This document shows positions 58,600-64,000 of a stretch of 64,000 nucleotides of DNA, piece by piece. The translations under genes and the position numbers were made by a program. How positions within the stretch are numbered: the first letter of the stretch is position 1; every line of letters begins with the position of its first letter. The notes under the pieces are model-generated. The model saw only the letters and a program-made list of their open reading frames with translations, was not told the origin of the DNA and did not search any database. The DNA lies in contig NZ_MLHN01000011.1 in assembly GCF_001999285.1 (NCBI RefSeq), positions 62,001 through 126,000 on the forward strand. The letters run 5' to 3'. This DNA comes from Rodentibacter genomosp. 1 (GTDB lineage Bacteria > Pseudomonadota > Gammaproteobacteria > Enterobacterales > Pasteurellaceae).

Positions 58600-58863
58600 T
58601 TACCTCACATTGCATTTTTTACTTAAGAAAAACCCGATTATAAAGTTTCTGAAATCAAAAAATTTATAATCGGGCTTTTCAAAAAATGTCCCTACGTGTT
58701 TTGCTTTTCGTTGGTAGCTGCCTTTTCCTTTACGTTTTTTCTCAATACGCTGGCGGAATAATTTATCATGTAATAATGCCATGATCGCATTATCCCTTAC
58801 CGAGCCTCTCATGTGCTGATAAACGGTTTGATTTTCAACCGCACTTTTTTGTTTTTTTGCCAT
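58600..58863 (-). CDS. arfA: Alternative ribosome-rescue factor ArfA
   Basis: An 87-residue frame whose residues 10-55 ([37 protein letters not shown]) are the ArfA core that recruits RF2 to ribosomes stalled on non-stop mRNA. The hydrophobic end (residues 70-80, [10 protein letters not shown]) would destabilise the full-length protein. An intrinsic terminator lies inside codons 64-77, so most transcripts should lack the stop codon and give ArfA only when SmpB/tmRNA fails. Confidence 0.93.
   Translation of the reverse strand: MAKKQKSAVENQTVYQHMRGSVRDNAIMALLHDKLFRQRIEKKRKGKGSYQRKAKHVGTFFEKPDYKFFDFRNFIIGFFLSKKCNVR
58627..58674 (-). terminator. Terminator inside the arfA coding region
   Basis: A perfect 12-bp stem (58663-58674 with 58633-58644) with an 18-nt loop is followed on the minus strand by TTTTTC. 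It ends transcription before the arfA stop at 58600-58602, making a non-stop mRNA. The stem may also be an RNase III target, as in E. coli. Confidence 0.88.
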
Positions 58864-58931
58864 AATTTTTTCCTTAAAAAAGCCGTGAAGACATTTCCAC
58901 GGCGGTGGTATTATACGGATAAACCTTAAAA

Positions 58932-59282
58932 TTACAAAATTTCAAGCACACTCTCAGGTGGCCGTCCAATTTTTGCTTTGTCGCCATTCACCACAATAGG
59001 CCGTTCAAGTAAAGCGGAATGCTCACTGATTGCATTCAATAGTTCTTCATTCGTCAATGCCGAATCCGCAAGATTTAGCGAACGATAAAGTTCATCTTTC
59101 ACTCTCATCATCAAGCGAATATCCGTGATAGCTAATTTTTCTGCAAGTTGTTGTAATTCTGTAACGGTATATTGTTTTTGCAAATAAAGCTCAATGTTCG
59201 GATGAATACCTTTTTCCTCTAGTAACGCCAAGGTTTCTCGGCTTTTGGAACAACGAGGATTATGATAAATAATAACAGACAT
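58932..59282 (-). CDS. ArsC-family protein, YfgD-like
   Basis: A 116-residue thioredoxin-fold protein with Cys11 in [11 protein letters not shown] and the Arg-containing [17 protein letters not shown] end, which is the arsenate-reductase (glutaredoxin-type) signature. Size and sequence suit the YfgD branch more than the true plasmid ArsC. No other arsenic genes are nearby, so arsenate detoxification is uncertain. Confidence 0.85.
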   Translation of the reverse strand: MSVIIYHNPRCSKSRETLALLEEKGIHPNIELYLQKQYTVTELQQLAEKLAITDIRLMMRVKDELYRSLNLADSALTNEELLNAISEHSALLERPIVVNGDKAKIGRPPESVLEIL

Positions 59283-59361
59283 AGAATTTCCTTTAGCTAG
59301 CTATAACTGGAGGAAATTTTAACTTATAATGGCGAAAAATGCTCTCGGGGATGTTGTAATT

Positions 59362-60426
59362 ATGTTAGAAATGTTGAAAAGCTGGTATGCACGCCGTTTA
59401 GGCGATCCACAGGCTATGGGGTTATTGGCAATTTTACTTTTTGGTTTTATTGCTATTTATTTTTTCGGTGATTTAATCGCCCCCTTGCTTATCGCTATTG
59501 TGCTTGCTTATTTATTAGAAATGCCAATCCATTTTCTAACAAGCAATCTAAAACTACCACGTATGTTAGCCACGATTGTTATTTTTGGTGGGTTTATTGG
59601 TTTAGCAACGGTGTTCTTCTTGGTTCTTGTCCCGATGCTTTGGAATCAAACGATTTCCCTACTGAGTGATTTACCGGCTATGTTTAATAAACTTAATGAA
59701 TGGCTACTTAGCTTACCGGAAGATTATCCTGAACTCATTGATTACTCCATGGTAGATGCGATTTTTAATTCTGTACGGGAAAAAATTCTCGGCTTTGGGG
59801 AATCCGCAGTCAAACTTTCTCTCGCTTCGATTATGAACCTCGTCTCACTTGGCATTTACGCTTTCCTTGTTCCATTAATGATGTTTTTTATGTTGAAAGA
59901 TAAGGGTGAGCTTTTACAAGGCGTGAGCCGTTTTTTACCCCGCAACCGCCATCTTGCTTTCAAAGTATGGACAGAAATGCAACAACAAATTGCCAATTAC
60001 ATTCATGGAAAACTCTTAGAAATTTTAATTGTCACCTTGGTCACTTACGTAATTTTCTTAATCTTCGGATTAAATTATCCACTCTTGCTATCCGTTGCGG
60101 TTGGGCTTTCAGTCCTCGTTCCTTACATTGGTGCGGTGCTTGTGACCATTCCTGTTGCGCTTGTTGCGTTGTTCCAATTCGGCATTAGTCCGACCTTTTG
60201 GTATATCATCATCGCTTTTGCTGTGAGCCAATTATTAGACGGAAATTTATTAGTCCCTTATTTATTCTCTGAAGCGGTAAATTTACACCCACTCATCATC
60301 ATTATTGCTGTCCTCATTTTCGGTGGGTTATGGGGATTCTGGGGGGTATTTTTTGCAATCCCACTTGCGACTCTCGTGAAAGCCGTGATAAATGCCTTAC
60401 CGGAAGATGAAATAGAAAAGGGCTAG
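59362..60426 (+). CDS. perM: PerM/AI-2E family membrane transporter
   Basis: A 354-residue protein of the AI-2E/PerM (UPF0118) family with seven or eight hydrophobic segments: [56 protein letters not shown] and the end [19 protein letters not shown]. The start at 59362 gives MLEMLKSWY as in other Haemophilus PerM; the frame also offers 59329. Function is unclear; related proteins act as ion/H+ exporters or permeases. Confidence 0.9.
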   Translation: MLEMLKSWYARRLGDPQAMGLLAILLFGFIAIYFFGDLIAPLLIAIVLAYLLEMPIHFLTSNLKLPRMLATIVIFGGFIGLATVFFLVLVPMLWNQTISLLSDLPAMFNKLNEWLLSLPEDYPELIDYSMVDAIFNSVREKILGFGESAVKLSLASIMNLVSLGIYAFLVPLMMFFMLKDKGELLQGVSRFLPRNRHLAFKVWTEMQQQIANYIHGKLLEILIVTLVTYVIFLIFGLNYPLLLSVAVGLSVLVPYIGAVLVTIPVALVALFQFGISPTFWYIIIAFAVSQLLDGNLLVPYLFSEAVNLHPLIIIIAVLIFGGLWGFWGVFFAIPLATLVKAVINALPEDEIEKG

Positions 60427-60454
60427 CTCACTGTGTTCCTCTTAAAACACACAA

Positions 60455-60482
60455 AAAAATAACCGCACTTTTAAAGTGCGGT
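60455..60482 (-). terminator. Uptake-word inverted pair terminating tyrP
   Basis: Complementary words ACCGCACTT (60462-60470) and AAGTGCGGT (60474-60482) form a stem with a 3-nt loop, followed on the minus strand by a T run. It is bidirectional in position between perM and tyrP. Confidence 0.85.
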
Positions 60483-60498
60483 CATATTCAACGTCTTT

Positions 60499-61701
60499 TT
60501 AACCCACGACAAATGGGAGGTAGCCGGCTCGGATGGCAAATGGGATAGAGGTAATCACCACACCTAATATCAATACGATAAGTAAGGTTACATTGCCTCC
60601 CCATACTCGGTATGGAAGATTAGGATGAAGGTTGCGCGCTTTCCAGACAAGACTTACCGGCAATACCACCGCATAGAAAGCAAACATTTGCCCCGCATAA
60701 CCTAACGCTAAGATAAATCCTTCCGGATAAAACAAAGCGAAAGCTAACGGCGGAATAAATGTCAGTAAACCGAGAGAAATACGCCCTGCAGAAATGTTAA
60801 ACGAACGTTTTAACAAATCCTCAATACATTCCAACAAGCCCAATCCTACGCCTAAGAAAGAGGTCACTAAGGCTAAGGTAGAAAATAATTTCACCGCACT
60901 GGCAATCACCGAACTGCCCGTAATAGCAAGGGTTGCCTTAACTAAACCATTTAAAGTGGCATCTTCTTTTAGAATTTGTAAAAATTCATTTTGGGTGAGC
61001 AAACCATGGGTAGAAAGCTGCCATAAAATATAAGCACCAAGCGTAATCGCTGATCCCAATAAAATAGAAATTCGTAGTGCCTTAACATTTCCATCTAAAT
61101 ATTTATTCAAACTTGGAATAGAGCCATGGAAACCAAAAGCGGTAAAAAAGACCGGGCTGGCGGAGATAATCAATGCACTATCAATTGGCATTGCTAACAA
61201 ATTATCCATTTTGATTTCCGGTAACATCAATCCTAATACCACGACAAATGCAGCCAACATAACAAAGAATAAAACACGGTTAATGCGATCCACACTATGT
61301 GTACCAATCACAATAAAAGCACCAAAAATCAAGGTAAACAAGATAATGCCGACACTGTTCCCCAGCCCTTCCGATAATAAACTATTTAATAAAGAGCCAC
61401 CACCACTGATGTAGGCCGCAATTAAGGCATATAAAAAGATAATAAGAACAGCAGTAGCGACAACACGCCCGAACTTACCAAAATATTGTTCGGCGAGTGT
61501 CCCGATCCCGGCATCACTGTCTGCAGTTTGATAAAGTTCCACAAATAATAATGCGGTAAACGTTAGTAATGCCCAGAGCCCTAATAATAAAACTAATGTA
61601 AAACCAAATCCGATCCCTGCGGAAGTCAATGGCATCGCCAACATTCCTGCTCCAATCATCGTGCCGGATACCAGCAATGTGCTACCAACCGTTTTGTTCA
61701 T
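60499..61701 (-). CDS. tyrP: Tyrosine/aromatic amino acid permease TyrP
   Basis: A 400-residue permease with eleven hydrophobic segments of the HAAAP family. SGTMIGAGMLAMPL at residues 12-25 and FFTAFGFHGSIPSL in the middle are the family motifs. Similar to E. coli TyrP and Mtr; the two TyrR boxes in its promoter favour an aromatic amino-acid role, tyrosine most likely. Confidence 0.92.
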   Translation of the reverse strand: MNKTVGSTLLVSGTMIGAGMLAMPLTSAGIGFGFTLVLLLGLWALLTFTALLFVELYQTADSDAGIGTLAEQYFGKFGRVVATAVLIIFLYALIAAYISGGGSLLNSLLSEGLGNSVGIILFTLIFGAFIVIGTHSVDRINRVLFFVMLAAFVVVLGLMLPEIKMDNLLAMPIDSALIISASPVFFTAFGFHGSIPSLNKYLDGNVKALRISILLGSAITLGAYILWQLSTHGLLTQNEFLQILKEDATLNGLVKATLAITGSSVIASAVKLFSTLALVTSFLGVGLGLLECIEDLLKRSFNISAGRISLGLLTFIPPLAFALFYPEGFILALGYAGQMFAFYAVVLPVSLVWKARNLHPNLPYRVWGGNVTLLIVLILGVVITSIPFAIRAGYLPFVVG

Positions 61702-61714
61702 AACATTTCCTTTT

Positions 61715-61732
61715 TGTAAGATAAAATTTACA
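61715..61732 (-). promoter_or_regulatory. TyrR box 1 upstream of tyrP
   Basis: TGTAAGATAAAATTTACA differs from the TyrR consensus TGTAAA-N6-TTTACA by one base. It lies 14 nt upstream of the tyrP start, downstream of the -10 hexamer. Box spacing to box 2 is 23 bp, the known spacing of the two E. coli tyrP boxes. Confidence 0.85.
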
Positions 61733-61735
61733 GAA

Positions 61736-61764
61736 ATTGTATTTTAAAATTTACATCCTGTAAA
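61736..61764 (-). promoter_or_regulatory. tyrP promoter
   Basis: On the minus strand TTTACA (61759-61764) and TACAAT (61736-61741) are separated by 17 bp. TyrR box 2 covers the -10 and most of the spacer, so TyrR could repress by blocking polymerase. Confidence 0.75.
61738..61755 (-). promoter_or_regulatory. TyrR box 2 upstream of tyrP
   Basis: TGTATTTTAAAATTTACA matches TGTAAA-N6-TTTACA with two differences. It overlaps the spacer and -10 of the promoter and lies 23 bp from box 1. Confidence 0.8.
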
Positions 61765-61854
61765 CACCTACCACAAAAATATCTTTAGAATTCACTACGC
61801 TTTCTCGTTACAATAGCCAACAAATCAACTAAGACATAAAAAATAGGAGATCTT

Positions 61855-62718
61855 ATGATTTATAGTATGACAGCCTTTGCCCGCCTTGAAGTCAAAAAAG
61901 ATTGGGGCGATGCCGTGTGGGAAATCCGTTCTGTTAACCAACGCTATTTGGAAACCTTCTTTCGACTGCCTGAACAGTTTCGAGGTTTAGAAAATACATT
62001 GCGTGAAAAACTCCGCCAAAATCTCACTCGTGGCAAAGTTGAGTGTACGTTACGCATTGAAACCAAAAAGCAAGTCAATGACGAACTCAATCTCAATAAA
62101 GAACTGGCAAACCAAGTGATTCAATCTTTACAATGGATAAAAACTCAAGCAGGTGAAGGTGAAATTAACCTAACAGACGTTTTGCGTTATCCCGGCGTAG
62201 TGGAAACTCAAGAACAGGATTTGGATACCATTAGTCAAGATCTATTGATCGCCTTTGATGAATTACTCACCGACTTTATCGCAATGCGTAGCCGTGAAGG
62301 TGAAAAGTTACAAGATATTATTCAACAACGCTTAACCGCCATTACAATTGAAGCCGATAAAGTGCGGTCGCAAATGCCTGCTGTTTTACAATGGCAACGT
62401 GAACGTTTGTTGCAACGTTTTGAAGACGCCCAAATCAACCTTGAACCTCAACGTCTTGAACAAGAAATGGTTTTACTCGCACAACGCGTAGATGTCGCAG
62501 AAGAGCTTGATCGTCTACAAATGCACGTTAAAGAAACCACAAATATTTTGAAAAAAGGGGGGGCAGTCGGGCGTAAATTAGATTTTATGATGCAAGAGCT
62601 CAACCGTGAATCCAATACCTTAGCTTCAAAATCAATCAATGCGGATATCACTGCAGCAGCAGTAGAATTAAAGGTGTTAATTGAACAAATGCGTGAACAA
62701 ATTCAGAATTTAGAATAG
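61855..62718 (+). CDS. yicC: YicC family protein
   Basis: A 287-residue protein of the YicC/YloC family, described as endoribonucleases or stress-related factors. Start MIYSMTAFAR, the GKVECTLRIE block and the C-terminal KLDFMMQELNRESNTLASK are characteristic. GGAG lies 6-7 nt upstream. It precedes ygfZ by 9 nt, probably one transcript with ygfZ and anmK. Confidence 0.94.
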   Translation: MIYSMTAFARLEVKKDWGDAVWEIRSVNQRYLETFFRLPEQFRGLENTLREKLRQNLTRGKVECTLRIETKKQVNDELNLNKELANQVIQSLQWIKTQAGEGEINLTDVLRYPGVVETQEQDLDTISQDLLIAFDELLTDFIAMRSREGEKLQDIIQQRLTAITIEADKVRSQMPAVLQWQRERLLQRFEDAQINLEPQRLEQEMVLLAQRVDVAEELDRLQMHVKETTNILKKGGAVGRKLDFMMQELNRESNTLASKSINADITAAAVELKVLIEQMREQIQNLE

Positions 62719-62727
62719 GAGAAAAGG

Positions 62728-63567
62728 ATGGCTCAATTTATTCCATTAAATCAATATCAGCTGATTGAAGCACAGGGCGCTGATGCCGAAATCTATCTGC
62801 AAGGGCAACTCACCACCGATGTCATTACATTAGCTAGCGGAGCAACAACCCTTACTGCACATTGTGATCCCAAAGGCAAAATGAACGCAATCTTTCGTTT
62901 ATTCAAAGTGAGCCAAACACAATTCTTTTTATTGGTGAAAAGAGATTTGTTGCCCGGTGCGCTAGAAGCACTAAAAAAATACGCCGTATTTTCCAAAGTC
63001 AGCTTTGATTTGTTGGATTGGCAAATTGTGGGCGTGATGGGAGAAAAATGTGGAAAAATTCAACCGCACTTTTCATTGGAAATAGATGAACAACGCACTA
63101 TCCTACTCAATGAAACCCCATTATCGATCACCTTTAATGCTGAGGAAAAACTGTGGGAAGTGGCAGATATTCAAGCCGGTTTACCGGACTTAACGACAAA
63201 AACACAAAATGAATTTATTCCACAAGCTTTAAATCTTCAAGCGGTTGAACAGGCGATCTCCTTCACCAAAGGCTGCTATCTTGGACAAGAAATTGTGGCA
63301 CGAGCGAAATACCGTGGTGCCAATAAGCGAGCGATGTTTATTCTCAAAGGGGAAACTACCGCCCAGCCCGAAATCGGTGATACTATTGAAATGCAAATAG
63401 ACAATCATTGGAGAAAAACCGGCACGATCACAAGTGCGGTTAATCTTGGGGGGACTTTGTGGTTACAGGTCGTGATGAACAACGATGTGGAAACCGACCA
63501 ACCATTCCGTTTAGTAGGAGATAACATTCCTCTTACCGTTCAACCCTTACCTTATGTATTAGAGTAA
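62728..63567 (+). CDS. ygfZ: tRNA-modifying/folate-binding protein YgfZ
   Basis: A 279-residue folate-binding protein of the GcvT-like YgfZ family that supports iron-sulfur enzymes such as the tRNA thiomethylase. The signature [17 protein letters not shown] (residues about 180-196) contains the conserved Cys. A shorter member of the family, and complete. It is 9 nt after yicC and 1 nt before anmK. Confidence 0.94.
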   Translation: MAQFIPLNQYQLIEAQGADAEIYLQGQLTTDVITLASGATTLTAHCDPKGKMNAIFRLFKVSQTQFFLLVKRDLLPGALEALKKYAVFSKVSFDLLDWQIVGVMGEKCGKIQPHFSLEIDEQRTILLNETPLSITFNAEEKLWEVADIQAGLPDLTTKTQNEFIPQALNLQAVEQAISFTKGCYLGQEIVARAKYRGANKRAMFILKGETTAQPEIGDTIEMQIDNHWRKTGTITSAVNLGGTLWLQVVMNNDVETDQPFRLVGDNIPLTVQPLPYVLE

Positions 63568-63568
63568 A

Positions 63569-64000
63569 ATGGACGCACAATATTATATTGGGATAATGTC
63601 CGGTACGAGCCTAGACGGCGTAGATGTGGCACTGATGGATTTTTCCTCTACGCCACCTAAATTAGAGGCGACAGATTTTACCCCAATGCCCCAGCATCTA
63701 CGTGAAAAAATCACCACGCTTGTGCAATCGGGCGAAACATCCTTACAACAACTGGGCGAATTAGATCATCAATTGGGACGGTTGTATGCAGATTGCGTTA
63801 ATGCTTTCTTACAGAAATACCACCTTTCTCCGAAAGAAATTCAAGCCATTGGTTGTCATGGGCAGACCGTATGGCATTCCCCAAAAGGGCAATATCCCTT
63901 TACGATGCAAATCGGCGATATGAATTTACTTGCGGCTCACACCGGCATAACAACCATTGGTGATTTTCGACGCAAAGATATGGCATTCGGTGGGCAAGGA
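63569..64000 (+). CDS. anmK: Anhydro-N-acetylmuramic acid kinase (partial)
   Basis: The window ends inside this gene after 144 codons. The frame starts [19 protein letters not shown], the unmistakable AnmK start, followed by [11 protein letters not shown]. The enzyme opens and phosphorylates anhydro-MurNAc during cell-wall recycling, using the products of lytic transglycosylases such as MltC. Its ATG overlaps almost directly with the ygfZ stop, indicating one operon. Confidence 0.96.
   Translation, partial: MDAQYYIGIMSGTSLDGVDVALMDFSSTPPKLEATDFTPMPQHLREKITTLVQSGETSLQQLGELDHQLGRLYADCVNAFLQKYHLSPKEIQAIGCHGQTVWHSPKGQYPFTMQIGDMNLLAAHTGITTIGDFRRKDMAFGGQG

Overview
This 64 kb window is a chromosomal segment from a Pasteurellaceae bacterium, most likely a Haemophilus (Aggregatibacter is the main alternative). 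The core evolutionary signature is the DNA-uptake word AAGTGCGGT and its complement, which occur throughout, often as inverted pairs just after genes. Gene orders are those I associate with Haemophilus influenzae: mutY-yggX-mltC, rplU-rpmA-EamA-obgE, yejK-bamE-cpxRA, nudC-hemE-yjaG-hupA, msrAB-ccdA-tlpA and yicC-ygfZ. No gene was searched against a database; calls rest on recognised motifs, lengths and neighbours.

Layout. 1-1508: the tail of a 3-hydroxybutyrate dehydrogenase and a GntP-type permease. 1605-16052: housekeeping genes (uvrA/ssb divergent pair, yafJ, cytochrome b562, tRNA-Asn, tRNA-Phe, mutY-yggX-mltC, rpmE, smpB, obgE-EamA-rpmA-rplU, ispB, queH, psiE). 16111-23971: a 7.8 kb integrated element between psiE and tRNA-Ala. 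24128-27294: gltX, four tandem tRNA-Val genes and an amidohydrolase. 27477-39858: envelope and regulatory genes (yejM, yejL, yejK, bamE, cpxRA, folB, plsY, rpoH, murB, narQ, an MFS transporter). 40040-48063: glmS with a DeoR regulator, hupA, yjaG, hemE, nudC, and an amino-acid (probably cystine) ABC transporter. 48387-57116: pirin, a periplasmic methionine sulfoxide reductase system, cysK, cysZ, zipA, ligA. 57386-64000: a dapA remnant, a flavodoxin-fold reductase, arfA, an ArsC-like protein, perM, tyrP under tandem TyrR boxes, yicC, ygfZ and the start of anmK.

The integrated element is the most interesting part. It is flanked by a 33-bp direct repeat that is the transcription terminator of tRNA-Ala, and it carries 24-bp candidate integrase arm sites at both ends. 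All its genes lie on the minus strand: a P4-type integrase, a small HTH regulator, an Icd-like protein, a small unknown protein, a P4-alpha-like primase/helicase, a Mor-like activator, a capsid protease/scaffold and a major capsid protein. I see no terminase, portal or tail genes. The leader between the HTH and Icd-like genes folds and pairs in the way described for the CI immunity RNA of satellite phage P4: one element inside a 16-bp stem is complementary to two flanking repeats, with an intrinsic terminator between. I read this as a phage satellite that carries its own capsid and scaffold genes and an antisense-RNA immunity circuit. It also contains at least four uptake words, which suggests long residence in this family.

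Other points of note are an arfA gene with an intrinsic terminator inside its coding region (a non-stop mRNA switch, with smpB elsewhere in the window), two TyrR boxes laid over the tyrP promoter, an 11-bp element shared by cysK and the ABC transporter, and a GC-rich element shared by an amidohydrolase and an MFS transporter.
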